A stretch of 64,000 bases of DNA from Bradyrhizobium japonicum USDA 6 (GCF_000284375.1 NC_017249.1:1776001-1840000); one strand, 5' to 3'; positions 16,000 to 25,928 are shown, counted from the stretch's first letter. The notes: a model not told the origin generated them from the sequence alone. Program-made: numbers and translations.

Positions 16000-18900
16000 G
16001 TGCAGACGACCCTCGCGCGCACCTTTGCAGCGTTGAGTGCCATCAACGAAGCGATCCTCTACGCGAAATCGCCGGACGAGCTGTACCAGAAGGTCTGCGA
16101 CGCCGGGTTTTCGAGCGGAGACTTTCTGGCCGTTGCCGTGTTTCTGGTAGAGCCGGATGGCCGGCGGCTGTGCTTTGCGGCCGGTTGCGGCGATGACGTT
16201 GCGCGGCTGCGCTCCATCGTGATTACGACGGAAGCCGACACACCCGAAGGGTCGGGTGTTGGCGGCGAAGCCTTTCGCGATCAGAAGCTGAGCATCAGCA
16301 ACGATTACCTGAATGATCATCGCTCGCTGGCGTGGCGCGAGGGCGCAGCCAAGGCCCACATCGGCGCGGCTGCGGCGCTGCCGTTGCTCTGCAACGGCAA
16401 GAGCGTCGGCGTGCTCTTTGTGACCCGCAGCGAGGCCGGCTCGCTGGACGAGCAGATGGTGTCGCTGTTCGAGCGCATGTCGGCCAACATCTCATATGCG
16501 CTGGACAATTTCGCGCGCGAGACCGCGCGGCAGACCAGCGAGCGGGCGACGCGACGGCTCAACCGCATGTTTGGCGCGCTCAGCGCGACCAACGAAGCCA
16601 TCCTGCGCGCGAAGACCGAGTATGAATTGTATCAGCTCGTGTGCGACGCCTCGGTGCACGGCGGCAAGTCGCTGGCGACCTTCGTTCTGCTGAAGGAGCA
16701 GGACTCGCATTGGCTGAAGCCGGTCGCCGGTACCGGTGAGAATCTGGAGATCGTGGCCCGGACCCGCTACTCCGTCGATCCCGAGAATCCTTACGGTCGC
16801 GGCATCTCCGGCGAGGTGTTTCGCACCCAGAAGCCGTTTGTCGAACGCGATCTCGCGCGTCGCACCAAGGGGACGCCGTGGGAGCAGGCCAATGTCAACA
16901 CGGGCGTTGCCGCCTGTATCGCGGCTCCCCTGATCCAGCATGGCCGAAGCATCGGCGTCATCTTGTCCTTCCTCAGCCAGTCCTGGGCGAAGGACGAGGA
17001 AGTTGTCGCGCTGATGCTGCGCATCGCCGAGAACGTCTGCTTCGCGATCGACAATTTCGACCGTGAGGCCGAGAAGGCGCGGATCGCCGAGGAGGAAGAC
17101 CGCCTGGCGCGCATGTACGCGGCGCTGAGCGCGACCAACGAGGCGATCCTGCGCGCACGCTCGCGGGCCGAGCTCTTCGACCTCGTTTGCGAAGCGACGG
17201 CGAAAGGCGCCAAATTCACCTCGGCCACCATCGCACTCGTCGATCACCATGCCGAGCTGCTCCGCGTCGTCGCCTGTTACGGGCCGAACGCGGAGATGGT
17301 CCGCACCTTCAAGTTCTCCACCTCCGACCAGATGCCCGAGGGGCGCGGGCTGACCGGGACTGCCTTCCGGACGCGCCAGCCCTGCCTCAGCAACGACGTG
17401 CTGTCCGACGACCGGATCAAGCCTTGGCAGGCCAACGCCCGCCGCAACGGGATCGGATCCTCCGCGGCGCTGCCGCTGTTCAATGGCGACAGGGTCGAAG
17501 GCGTCTTCCTCTTCAACTCGCCGGAGCGCGGCACGTTCACGCCCGAATTCGTCGAGCTGCTGCAACGACTCCAGGCCAATGTCGCCTTCGCGCTCGAGAA
17601 CTTCGATCGCGCCGACGAGAAGGCGAAGGCCGAAATGCAGCGCAACCGTCTTCGGGGCATGTTGGAGGCGCTGAGCGCGACCAACGAAGCGATCATGCGC
17701 GTGAAATCCCGCGCCGAGTTGTTCGAAGCCGTGTGCGAGGCCGCCGTGCTCGGCGGCACGTTCACGTCTGCCACCATCGCCTTGGTCGATCCGACGGGGC
17801 GCTATCTCGACATCGCCGTCACCAAGGGCGAGTGCCGCAGTCACGTCGAGAACTGGCGGTTCGCGACATCCGCCGATGAGCCCGAGGGACGGGGGCTCGC
17901 CGGCACCGCATTTCGCACCAAGGCACCTTGCGTCGCGAACGAGCTCCTCACGGACGTTCGTGCGACGCACTGGCGTCGAATCGCGCGGGATCACGGGACC
18001 AAATCCGGCGGCTGCTTTCCGCTGCTGAAGAACGGCACCGATGCCGTCGGCGTCCTTCTGTTCCTTTCGCCGGACGAAGGCACTTTCACGCCTGACCTCA
18101 TCCAGTTGCTGGGGCGCCTCGCGGAGAACGTCTCCTTTGCGCTCGACAATTTCGCCCGGGCCGAGGAGCGGTCACGGGCCGAGGCGCAGAAGGAGCGCCT
18201 GACGCGCATGTTCGCCGCGCTGAGCGCCACCAATGAGGCGATCGTGCGGGCCAAGTCGCGCACCGAGCTGTTCGAGCTGGTGTGTCAGGCCGCGTCCACC
18301 GGCGGCAAGTTCACCTCGACGACCATTGCGCTCGCCAAGGCCGACAGCGACCAGCTCGCGATCGTCGCGGCCGCCGGGCCGTCCGCGGAGACCACGAGGA
18401 ACGTTCGTCTCTCCATCGACGCCGACCGGCCCGAGGGGCGCGGCATGAGCGGCACCGCGTTCCGCACCCGGCAGCCCTGTGTCAGCAACGACTATGTCAA
18501 CGACAGCCGTGTGAGCGCTTTCCATGCCGTTCTGCAAGGCGACGCCGCGCGCTCCGGCGCGGCGTTCCCGCTGATCACGCACGGCCAGCCCGTCGGCGTC
18601 ATGATCTACATGTCGACCGAGCAGGAGACCTTCACAGCCGAGTTCGTCGAGCTGTTGCAGCGCCTCGCCGATAACGTCTCCTTCGCGATGGAGAATTTCG
18701 ATCGCGCCGACGAGAAGAACGAGGCCGACGAGCGGATCGAATACCTCGCCTCGCATGACAGCCTGACCGACTTGCCGAACCGCGAGACCTTCAACGGGCT
18801 GTTGCGGGAGGCGATCGACCAAGCTCAGCGCCACGATCACCGTTTCGCGGTGTTGTTCATCGATCTCGACCGCTTCAAGGTCATCAACGATTCGCTCGGC

Positions 18901-20115
18901 CATGAGGCCGGCGACCTGCTCCTGCTCGAGGTGGGGAGCCGGCTGCGCGGTGCGCTGCGGGAAACCGACGTGGTCGCGCGCCTCGGCGGCGACGAGTTCG
19001 TGGTGATCCTCGACCAGTGCGGTGAGATCGACGACGTCCAGCGCATCGCGACCGGGCTGCTCGTGGCGCTCGCCGAGCCCATGGAGCTGGCCGGCCACGA
19101 ATGCCACACCACGGCCTCGATCGGCATCGCGATGTATCCGGCCAACGGCTCCGACGTTCAGACGCTGACCAAGAACGCCGACATGGCGATGTATCTCGCC
19201 AAGGAAGACGGCAAGAACGGCTACCGCTTCTTCTCCAAGGAGGTGAAGACGCAGTCGATCGAGCGGCTGTCGCTCGAGAGCGCGCTGCGCCGGGCGCTGG
19301 AGCGCGAGCAGTTCTCGCTGAACTACCAGCCCAAGGTGGACATGGAGACCGGCCAGATCACCGGCGTGGAAGCGCTGCTGCGCTGGACGCACCCGGATCT
19401 CGGCAGCATCTCGCCGGCGCAGTTCATTCCGCTTGCGGAAGAGACCGGGTTGATCGTGCCGATCGGCCGCTGGGTGGTGAAAGAGGCCTGCGCGCAGGCC
19501 ATGGCCTGGCAGCGCCGCGGCCTGTTGCCGGTGTCGATGGCGGTCAACCTGTCGCCGCGGCAGTTTGTCGACGAACATCTGCTGCAGGACGTCGACGAGG
19601 CGCTGGCGGCCTCCGGCATGTCGCCGGTGCTGCTCCAGCTCGAGGTCACCGAGAGCATGATGATGCGCAATGTCGGTCGCGCGCTGAAGGTGCTCGACGC
19701 CATCCAGAGCCGCGGCATCCGTCTCGCCATCGACGATTTCGGCACCGGCTATTCGTCGATGTCGCTGATGAAGCATTTCCCGATCGATACCATCAAGATC
19801 GACCGCTCCTTCGTGCGCGACCTGCCGCAGGATTCGGAGGACCAGGCGATCGCGCAGGCGATCATCAGCATGGGTAAGGCGCTCGGCATGACCGTGGTCG
19901 CCGAAGGCGTCGAGAACGCCGAGCAGGAGGCGTTCCTGCGCGCCCATGGCTGCGACGAGATGCAGGGCTTCCTCATCTCCAAGCCGGTGCCGGCGCGGCA
20001 GATGGCCGAGCTGCTGCGGCCGATGGAGCTGCCTGTCGCACCTCCGCTCCAGCCGGAGCAGGACCTCGCTGCGACCGAGGCCGCGGCGTTACGGCTGAAA
20101 CGCGCTGTCATCTGA
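16000..20115 (+). CDS. Five-GAF GGDEF-EAL c-di-GMP signalling protein
   Basis: A 1371-residue protein with no obvious membrane segment, starting at a GTG (GGGAG upstream). Five tandem GAF units of about 182 residues each begin with a near-identical linker, R-M-x-A-A-L-S-A-T-N-E-A-I, at about 16024, 16570, 17119, 17665 and 18217. A diguanylate cyclase domain follows from about residue 918, with intact RLGGDEF near 996, then a phosphodiesterase domain with EALLRW near 1122, NLSPRQF, and DDFGTGYSSM. Both catalytic motifs look intact, so it may be bifunctional. It should act on cellular c-di-GMP in response to several bound small ligands; the ligands are unknown. The tandem array clearly arose by internal duplication. 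Confidence 0.93.
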   Translation: MQTTLARTFAALSAINEAILYAKSPDELYQKVCDAGFSSGDFLAVAVFLVEPDGRRLCFAAGCGDDVARLRSIVITTEADTPEGSGVGGEAFRDQKLSISNDYLNDHRSLAWREGAAKAHIGAAAALPLLCNGKSVGVLFVTRSEAGSLDEQMVSLFERMSANISYALDNFARETARQTSERATRRLNRMFGALSATNEAILRAKTEYELYQLVCDASVHGGKSLATFVLLKEQDSHWLKPVAGTGENLEIVARTRYSVDPENPYGRGISGEVFRTQKPFVERDLARRTKGTPWEQANVNTGVAACIAAPLIQHGRSIGVILSFLSQSWAKDEEVVALMLRIAENVCFAIDNFDREAEKARIAEEEDRLARMYAALSATNEAILRARSRAELFDLVCEATAKGAKFTSATIALVDHHAELLRVVACYGPNAEMVRTFKFSTSDQMPEGRGLTGTAFRTRQPCLSNDVLSDDRIKPWQANARRNGIGSSAALPLFNGDRVEGVFLFNSPERGTFTPEFVELLQRLQANVAFALENFDRADEKAKAEMQRNRLRGMLEALSATNEAIMRVKSRAELFEAVCEAAVLGGTFTSATIALVDPTGRYLDIAVTKGECRSHVENWRFATSADEPEGRGLAGTAFRTKAPCVANELLTDVRATHWRRIARDHGTKSGGCFPLLKNGTDAVGVLLFLSPDEGTFTPDLIQLLGRLAENVSFALDNFARAEERSRAEAQKERLTRMFAALSATNEAIVRAKSRTELFELVCQAASTGGKFTSTTIALAKADSDQLAIVAAAGPSAETTRNVRLSIDADRPEGRGMSGTAFRTRQPCVSNDYVNDSRVSAFHAVLQGDAARSGAAFPLITHGQPVGVMIYMSTEQETFTAEFVELLQRLADNVSFAMENFDRADEKNEADERIEYLASHDSLTDLPNRETFNGLLREAIDQAQRHDHRFAVLFIDLDRFKVINDSLGHEAGDLLLLEVGSRLRGALRETDVVARLGGDEFVVILDQCGEIDDVQRIATGLLVALAEPMELAGHECHTTASIGIAMYPANGSDVQTLTKNADMAMYLAKEDGKNGYRFFSKEVKTQSIERLSLESALRRALEREQFSLNYQPKVDMETGQITGVEALLRWTHPDLGSISPAQFIPLAEETGLIVPIGRWVVKEACAQAMAWQRRGLLPVSMAVNLSPRQFVDEHLLQDVDEALAASGMSPVLLQLEVTESMMMRNVGRALKVLDAIQSRGIRLAIDDFGTGYSSMSLMKHFPIDTIKIDRSFVRDLPQDSEDQAIAQAIISMGKALGMTVVAEGVENAEQEAFLRAHGCDEMQGFLISKPVPARQMAELLRPMELPVAPPLQPEQDLAATEAAALRLKRAVI

Positions 20116-20430
20116 CGGCTGCGGGTGCAGCTCGCGGACGTTGTCTTGCTTGACCTCCGCTTTGCGCGGAAAATCATCCGGCCAGGGCTGCGAGGTTTGC
20201 TCGGTGAACAGCTCGAGGAGGGCATGCGCACCTTCGGCAAAGCTTGAGCCGTCGCCGAGGCCCAGCTCGCAACACCACACCTGTCGCATCGGCTCGTGCA
20301 CGTCGACCACCGCCATCGCCGGTCCCCACCACCAGGCCGGTGCCGGCGAGCGCTCGTCCTCCGGCACGGCGTGCCATAGGACGAGCTCGTCCATCACGCG
20401 CTCGAATTGCAGGCTTGCGGCCTGGTGCAT
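20089..20430 (-). CDS. Hypothetical protein, 113 residues
   Basis: I do not recognise a family. GGAG lies 6 nt before the ATG at 20430. The product is acidic and Trp-rich (APAWWWGPAMAVVDVHEPMRQVWCCELGLGDG region), without signal peptide or membrane helix, and reads like a real globular protein rather than a shadow. Its 3' end overlaps the end of the c-di-GMP gene by 27 nt in convergent orientation. Function unknown; no genomic partner stands out. Confidence 0.55.
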   Translation of the reverse strand: MHQAASLQFERVMDELVLWHAVPEDERSPAPAWWWGPAMAVVDVHEPMRQVWCCELGLGDGSSFAEGAHALLELFTEQTSQPWPDDFPRKAEVKQDNVRELHPQPSDDSAFQP

Positions 20431-20655
20431 TCGCTCCGTGCTCCCTGGGCTGCGCCTGAAAGCAGGCCGATGCCCGGACTCGATCGTGGCCTTCGCTGTG
20501 AAGAACAGGCTCGCGCTATTGGCGGAGCCTCACGTGCCGCTTCCATTGGCGGCCATAAGAGCAACATGCGGCGGTCGGGACATACGCCGCCGCCGGCTGT
20601 GACCATCTCTTTAGCCGCTCAGGGGCCCGACCGGCAAGTCGCAATACGGGCCCGT

Positions 20656-21648
20656 CTAGCGCGTTCTGAGCGGGTGCGCTGTCTGGTGCCAGGCCCAGGC
20701 AGTCCGGATCACCGTCTTTAGATCGGAATGGCGCGGCACGAAGTTCAGCACGTTTCGCGCGGCGGAGGCATCGGCGACCAGATAGGTGGGATCGCCGGCG
20801 CGACGCGGCTTCATGGTGTGCGGCACCTCGCGCCCGGTCTCCTGCCTGATGGCGTTCAGGATCTCGCGGACCGAAAAGCCGGAGCCGGTGCCCAGATTGA
20901 AGCTGCCGCCGGCATGTCCCGTTTCCAGGAGCTTCAGTGCTGCGACATGCGCCGCCGCGAGGTCGGTGACGTGGATGTAGTCGCGGATCGCGGTGCCGTC
21001 GGGCGTGTCGTAATCGTCGCCGAACACGGCGAAGTCGACATGGCCCTGCAGCGCCATCATGGCGCGCGGAATGAGATGCGTTTCGTTGTCACGCAACTCG
21101 CCGATGCCGCCGGCCGGGTCGGCGCCGCTGGCGTTGAAATAGCGCAGGCAGAACGCGCCGAAGCCGTAGGCTGCGCGATAATCGGCGAGCATGCGCTCGA
21201 TCATCCATTTCGACGCGCCGTAGGGATTGATCGGCGCGCAGGGGAAGTCCTCCGGCAGCTCCTTGGAATCGGCGTTGCCGTAGACGGCGCCGGTCGAGGA
21301 GAACACGATGCGCTGGCAGCCCGCGTTGCGCATCGCCTGCAGCAGCGACAGCGTGCCCTGGACGTTGTTGATGTAGTATTTCTGCGGGTCGGTCATGGAC
21401 TCGCCGACGAGGCTTGCCGCCGCGAAATGCATCACCGCCGTGACCTCATGGTCGGCGAAGGCGCGCGCCAGCGCGGCGCCGTCGAGCAGGTCGCCCGTCA
21501 CCAGCGGACCGGCGACGAAGCTGCGATGGCCTGTCGAGAGATTGTCATAAACGACGGGCTGATAGCCGGCGGCAGACAGTGCGCGGCAGGCATGCGAGCC
21601 AATATAGCCCGCGCCCCCTGTGACGAGGACGGTCGGTCGGTCGGTCAT
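20656..21648 (-). CDS. galE: UDP-glucose 4-epimerase
   Basis: A 330-residue extended short-chain dehydrogenase that interconverts UDP-glucose and UDP-galactose using bound NAD. The NAD loop is TGGAGYIGSH (residues 10-19), the catalytic Ser lies in SSTGAVYG (118-125), and the catalytic pair is Y143/K147 in YGASK. In rhizobia this activity (ExoB) supplies galactose for exopolysaccharide and lipopolysaccharide. It is the last gene of an operon exoP, GT26 transferase, galE, 19 bp after the transferase gene. Confidence 0.95.
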   Translation of the reverse strand: MTDRPTVLVTGGAGYIGSHACRALSAAGYQPVVYDNLSTGHRSFVAGPLVTGDLLDGAALARAFADHEVTAVMHFAAASLVGESMTDPQKYYINNVQGTLSLLQAMRNAGCQRIVFSSTGAVYGNADSKELPEDFPCAPINPYGASKWMIERMLADYRAAYGFGAFCLRYFNASGADPAGGIGELRDNETHLIPRAMMALQGHVDFAVFGDDYDTPDGTAIRDYIHVTDLAAAHVAALKLLETGHAGGSFNLGTGSGFSVREILNAIRQETGREVPHTMKPRRAGDPTYLVADASAARNVLNFVPRHSDLKTVIRTAWAWHQTAHPLRTR

Positions 21649-21667
21649 GTCGTCTTCTACTCTTCTC

Positions 21668-22474
21668 TCAGCGATTGGAAGGCCGTTTGCGGCTGAAGAG
21701 AAGATAGAGCGCGCGAGGGTTGGTGGTCAAATAGCGCCAGAGCAGGCGGCGCGGCTCGAGCCATGTGCGCCAGGCCCATTCGAGTCCGATCTTCTGCATC
21801 CATTGCGGCGCGCGGGACCGGCTGCCCGATAAAAAGTTGAACAAGCCGCCGGATGTCTTGATAACGCCAACATTGGTCAGCAGCGGCGTGTATTCCTCGA
21901 CGAATGCCTGCTCATTGGGCACGCCGAGCGCGACCCAGAGATAATCCGGGGCGAGCGCGTTGATCTCCTCGACTTTCGCGCGCAGGGCGTCGCCGCGGAA
22001 ATATCCGTGGCTGTGCCCCACGATCTTGAGGTTCGGATACAGCCGCTGGACATTCGCGACCGCCGCGGCGTTCTCTTCCTCGCTGGCGCCGAACATGTAG
22101 AAGGTGCGGCCGACGGCTTCGGCCTTGCGCGCAACCACGTGGAACAAATCGGTGGTCGCGACGCGCTCCGGCAGCGGAAACCAGGATTGCAGCTTTGACG
22201 CCGCGACCAGCGGCTGGCCGTCGGCATTGATCAAATCGGCGGCGCGGAACAGGCGCTCGGTCTGCGGCTCGGTCGAGCAGCGCGCCAGCACCTCGCCATT
22301 GGCCGAGGTCAGGTACAGCGGACGGCCGATGCGATGTCTGGGATCGGTGGCCTCGATCATGAAGTCGGCGGTCGCTTCCAGGTCGAGCGCGGCCATGCGA
22401 AGGCCGCCGACGGTGATCCGCGGCACGTCGGCGGTTGCGGCCCGGCCGTCCAGATTGACGCGGCGCTCAAGCAT
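21668..22474 (-). CDS. WecG/TagA/CpsF family glycosyltransferase (GT26)
   Basis: A 268-residue cytoplasmic or membrane-associated transferase. The family core is visible in the MFGASEEENAAAVANVQRLYP stretch and in LWVALGVPNEQAFVEEY, with a C-terminal FLSGSRSRAPQWMQKIGLEW segment (residues about 205-225) typical of the group that adds a sugar to an undecaprenyl-linked acceptor. Its ATG lies inside the end of the exoP-like gene (8-nt overlap), showing translational coupling. It probably adds the second sugar of the exopolysaccharide repeat unit. Confidence 0.92.
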   Translation of the reverse strand: MLERRVNLDGRAATADVPRITVGGLRMAALDLEATADFMIEATDPRHRIGRPLYLTSANGEVLARCSTEPQTERLFRAADLINADGQPLVAASKLQSWFPLPERVATTDLFHVVARKAEAVGRTFYMFGASEEENAAAVANVQRLYPNLKIVGHSHGYFRGDALRAKVEEINALAPDYLWVALGVPNEQAFVEEYTPLLTNVGVIKTSGGLFNFLSGSRSRAPQWMQKIGLEWAWRTWLEPRRLLWRYLTTNPRALYLLFSRKRPSNR

Positions 22475-24845
22475 ATTGTCTGCCTCGCTGGCGCGCTTGA
22501 GTTGCGGGGGTGAGCTCGTCGAGCACGACGCCGACGAGCTTGCGCTCGGCGCGGCCGAGCGTGTTCAGGATTTCTTCCAGGCCGTCGTTGATGTCGAGGC
22601 TGGTCGGCAGCACCGCCACCAGCGCGTCGGCGTCGTCGAGCAGCTTGCGGCTGGCCGCACCAAGCGGCGTCATGGGGCCGTCGAGGATCACGAGATCGTA
22701 GCCGCCGGCGGCGCGCGCCTGCTCGATGGCCTTGCGCATGGCCTCAGTCGCCTTGCCGGCATCGCCGTCGGCGGCCGGCAGCACCGAGATGCCGTTGACC
22801 GTCTTGATCTCGCGCGCGGCCTTGCTGCCGATGGAGAGCCAGCCGAGCCGGCTCGGCTCGCTCTTGCCGGGGCGGCTCACCTTGTTCGAGAGCGAGTGTG
22901 CCTGATGGTCGGCATCGATCATCAGCACGCGGGCGCCGTCGCGCGCGGCCGCGAGCGCGAAATTCAGCGCGGTCACGCTGCGCCCGGTGGTCTCGCCCGC
23001 GCCGACGAGCGCGATGACCGGCATGGCCTTGCCGCCGGCACGCCGGGCCACGGCAGTGCGCATGTCGCGCCAGGTGTTGAGCAGCGTCGTCAGCGGAAAG
23101 CCGGGGCGCAGCGTCGGCCAGCCCAGCCGGGTCAGATCGACGCCGCCGCCGGTAGCGAGGATCGCGCCGAGCGTGTGAATGACGTCGGCCTCCTGGAGGC
23201 GCGCGATCAGCGGCTTTCCGATCAGCGTATTTTCGTCCATCTCAGGCTGCAGCGATGGCGCGGCCAGCTCCGGTAGAGATTGCGCAACCTCCGGAGCTCG
23301 CGGAGCCGGCTGCGGCTGGGCTATCTCCGGTGTCCGCGAAACCTCCGGCGCTCGCGGAGCCCGCGGTGCCGGCGTGCGTTCACGGCGCACCGGTGAGGGC
23401 GCTGCCGGCGCGGTCGCACCGGCGGACAGCAGCTCGGCCGCGACGAACCAGCTTGCGGCAGCGAGCGCGCCGAAGATGAAGCCGATCATGGCGAACATGC
23501 TCATCGCCGGCGGGAACGAGCGCCGCTGCGGCACGGTGGCTTCGCCGATGACGCGGGCCGCCGAGGTGTTCAGGGTCTCCTGCTCCTCGGTCTCGCGCGA
23601 GCGCTTGAGGAAGGACTGATAGACGTCGCGGCTGGCATCGGCCTCGCGTTCGAGCTCGCGCAGGCGCACGGCGGCCTGGCTGAGCTGGACGCTCTGCCGC
23701 TTCTGCGCTTCCAGCGCCCGGTTGAGCGAGGCTTCAAAGTCGCGGGCGCGCGTCAGATCGTTCTTGGCGGACTGCGCGAAGCGATCGATCTCTTCGTTGA
23801 TGGTGCGCTTGAGATCCTCGACCTGCTTCTCGGTCTGGCGCAGCGCCGGATGCCGCGGGCCGAGCTCGCCGGCCTGCTCCGCATATTTCTTGCGGGCGTC
23901 GGCATATTGGGCGCGCAGGTTCGCGATGGTCGGCGATTGCAGCGCTTCCGAATTCGCGCCGGCATCGGCAGCGGTGCGCCGGCTCGCCTCGATCTGGTCG
24001 AGCCGCGCCTGTGCGTCCATGGTCGCCGCGCGGGCCGCGGAAAGCCGCTGGTTGCTGGCGGAGAGCTGCTGGTCGCTGATCAGCGCGTCCTGGGTGCCGA
24101 CGAAATTGTTCTGGGCCTTGTAGGTGGCGAGCGCGGTCTCGGCGCTGCGCAGCCGCTCGCGTAGCTCCTTCAGGCGCCCGGAGAGATCGTTGGTGGCGCG
24201 TCGCGCGGCCGAAGCCTGCGAGTTGCGGGATTCGGCGAGGTAGGCGCTGGTCAGTGTGTTGGCGAGCATCGCCGCCTTCGCCGGATCGGTCGACCAGACC
24301 TCGATGTCGACGATGAAGCTCTTCTCGGTCTTGCGGACCGTGATGTGCCTGTTCAGCGCATCGAGCGCCGCGAGCTGCACTTCCTTCGTCTCCGCAGCGG
24401 AGGGCGCGCGGGGCTGAAGGCCGATCAGGCCGAGCAGCGACGACATCAGGCTCCTGGCATCACCGCCGCCGCCGAATTCGGGGTCCTTGTCTAGATTGGC
24501 CTGCTGGATCACCTGGAGCAGCACGCTGTTCGAGGTAATCAGGCGCGCCTGGCTCTCCACCACCATCGCCATGCCGGAGACGTCCTGCGCACGCGGCGTG
24601 AGCTCGCGATCGACGAGCTGAAGCTCGCGCGGGTCGACGTAGAGCTGGGCGGTGGCGGTGTAACGCGGCGTCACGCTCTTGCCCACGGTGACGGCAAGCG
24701 TCGCACCGAGGAGCGCGGCAGCGGCAATCGCGATCTTCCGCCGCCAGAGCAGATTGACGAGCTCCAGCACGTTGAAGCCGGCTTGAGACTTCTGCTGCGG
24801 GGCCTCCGGTCCGGCCCGATCTATCGGCTGGTTGTAGTCAAGCAT
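22467..24845 (-). CDS. exoP: Exopolysaccharide chain-length/BY-kinase-like protein
   Basis: A 792-residue inner-membrane protein of the Wzz/ExoP/GumC family, matching ExoP in length. A first membrane helix (about residues 35-55) leads into a periplasmic part with long coiled coils, then a Pro-rich segment and second helix (FPPAMSMFAMIGFIFGAL, about 455-475). The cytoplasmic C-terminal domain resembles BY-kinases: VLMIDADHQ is an intact Walker A'-like strand, but the Walker A loop reads GAGETTGRS, with Arg where Lys is expected, and there is no C-terminal Tyr cluster. It probably sets polymer length and export but may lack kinase activity. Confidence 0.9.
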   Translation of the reverse strand: MLDYNQPIDRAGPEAPQQKSQAGFNVLELVNLLWRRKIAIAAAALLGATLAVTVGKSVTPRYTATAQLYVDPRELQLVDRELTPRAQDVSGMAMVVESQARLITSNSVLLQVIQQANLDKDPEFGGGGDARSLMSSLLGLIGLQPRAPSAAETKEVQLAALDALNRHITVRKTEKSFIVDIEVWSTDPAKAAMLANTLTSAYLAESRNSQASAARRATNDLSGRLKELRERLRSAETALATYKAQNNFVGTQDALISDQQLSASNQRLSAARAATMDAQARLDQIEASRRTAADAGANSEALQSPTIANLRAQYADARKKYAEQAGELGPRHPALRQTEKQVEDLKRTINEEIDRFAQSAKNDLTRARDFEASLNRALEAQKRQSVQLSQAAVRLRELEREADASRDVYQSFLKRSRETEEQETLNTSAARVIGEATVPQRRSFPPAMSMFAMIGFIFGALAAASWFVAAELLSAGATAPAAPSPVRRERTPAPRAPRAPEVSRTPEIAQPQPAPRAPEVAQSLPELAAPSLQPEMDENTLIGKPLIARLQEADVIHTLGAILATGGGVDLTRLGWPTLRPGFPLTTLLNTWRDMRTAVARRAGGKAMPVIALVGAGETTGRSVTALNFALAAARDGARVLMIDADHQAHSLSNKVSRPGKSEPSRLGWLSIGSKAAREIKTVNGISVLPAADGDAGKATEAMRKAIEQARAAGGYDLVILDGPMTPLGAASRKLLDDADALVAVLPTSLDINDGLEEILNTLGRAERKLVGVVLDELTPATQARQRGRQYA

Positions 24846-25127
24846 AGTCCCCAGCTTTCATTCCAACGACCGCGGGCTGAGGGGTTACTCTTCGCTTCAC
24901 GCCACGCACCCGGGATATAGGTGCCCAATCAACGCAACAGGGAAAATTAACCATACTCATTGAGGGACTATTCACCGAAATGGCAAACAAAGCGTTTAAG
25001 CGTATGCCGCTCTTCGACGCGTCGCGGTGACGCTGAGGTCCCCAAGGAATTAATGGTTCGTTACCGCGCGCAGCGAGGCCGCCAGGCTTCGCTCGTCCTG
25101 CGATGGACCGCGCGCGTGCCATGATTG

Positions 25128-25928
25128 TCAGCGCTTCCGCAGGATGACGTGGTAGTCACCGCGGCGAACGTCGATCCCGCCCGGCAGCACGGCGTTCATC
25201 ACGGCGGCGGCGGTATCGACCAGAGCGGCGAACAGCGGCTTGCGCCGGCGCATCTCGGGATAGCGCGGACTCTCGACCTCGCGGCGGTAGATCATCTCGA
25301 GGCCGTTGGCCGCGGCGAATGCTTCGAGTCGCGGCAGCGTCACCAGCGGATGGAAGAAGGTCGGGAACGGCGGCTCTCCGGGCAGGCCGGCATCCTTGAT
25401 GCCACGGATATTCCGGTAGAACCAGACGTGAAACCAGTGCGGCGAGTATTTGGTGACGACGCCCGACAACGAGCGTGGATTGGGCGCGCCGATCAGGATC
25501 ATTCCGCCGGACTTGAGCGCGTCGCGGAAATTCAGGAGTGCGGCATCGACATGGGGCAGATGCTCGATCACGTTGTAGCAGATCACCAGATCGAAGGTTT
25601 CGCGTCCAAAGCTGTAAGTCTGCACGTCGCCGAGGATCGCCTCGTCCGCGTAAGTGTTGTTGCGGACCTGGTCTTCGTCGATGTCGACGACGGTGACCTT
25701 GCTGCGGTCGAGCAACTCCGGTGGCAGGACGCTGCACGAGCCACCGCCGGCCTCATAGGTGGCGAGCTGGCCCTGCGGCAGTTCGCGGCGCAGCACGTCG
25801 TGGACGGCGAGCAGGCTGTCGCGGGCTTCGCCGGGGATCAGATCGTGCAGCGCCTGGGTGCGTGCACTGGCCGCCGGGATTTGGATCGCCGTGGCTGTCG
25901 CGAAATCGATCGAGGCTGGCTTGTTCAT
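25128..25928 (-). CDS. Class I SAM-dependent methyltransferase
   Basis: A 266-residue methyltransferase. Motif I is weakly seen as YEAGGGSCSVLP; the VTVVDIDEDQVRNN strand binds the SAM ribose, and FDLVICYNVIEHLPHVDAALLNFRDALKSGG (residues about 125-155) is the classic core. The acceptor is unknown. Lying between exopolysaccharide genes, it most likely modifies a sugar or lipid-linked glycan; this is inferred from context only. Confidence 0.85.
   Translation of the reverse strand: MNKPASIDFATATAIQIPAASARTQALHDLIPGEARDSLLAVHDVLRRELPQGQLATYEAGGGSCSVLPPELLDRSKVTVVDIDEDQVRNNTYADEAILGDVQTYSFGRETFDLVICYNVIEHLPHVDAALLNFRDALKSGGMILIGAPNPRSLSGVVTKYSPHWFHVWFYRNIRGIKDAGLPGEPPFPTFFHPLVTLPRLEAFAAANGLEMIYRREVESPRYPEMRRRKPLFAALVDTAAAVMNAVLPGGIDVRRGDYHVILRKR

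Noticed and set aside
16492..17994. 500-residue antisense frame with repeated segments
   Set aside because: The repeats simply reflect the GAF duplications on the other strand.
16024..18750. Regular repeats suggesting a CRISPR or satellite array
   Set aside because: The repeats are 546-549 bp apart, in frame, and encode GAF domains.
18172..19947. 591-residue antisense frame over the c-di-GMP gene
   Set aside because: Arg/His-rich shadow of the GGDEF-EAL coding sequence; no domain or start signal.
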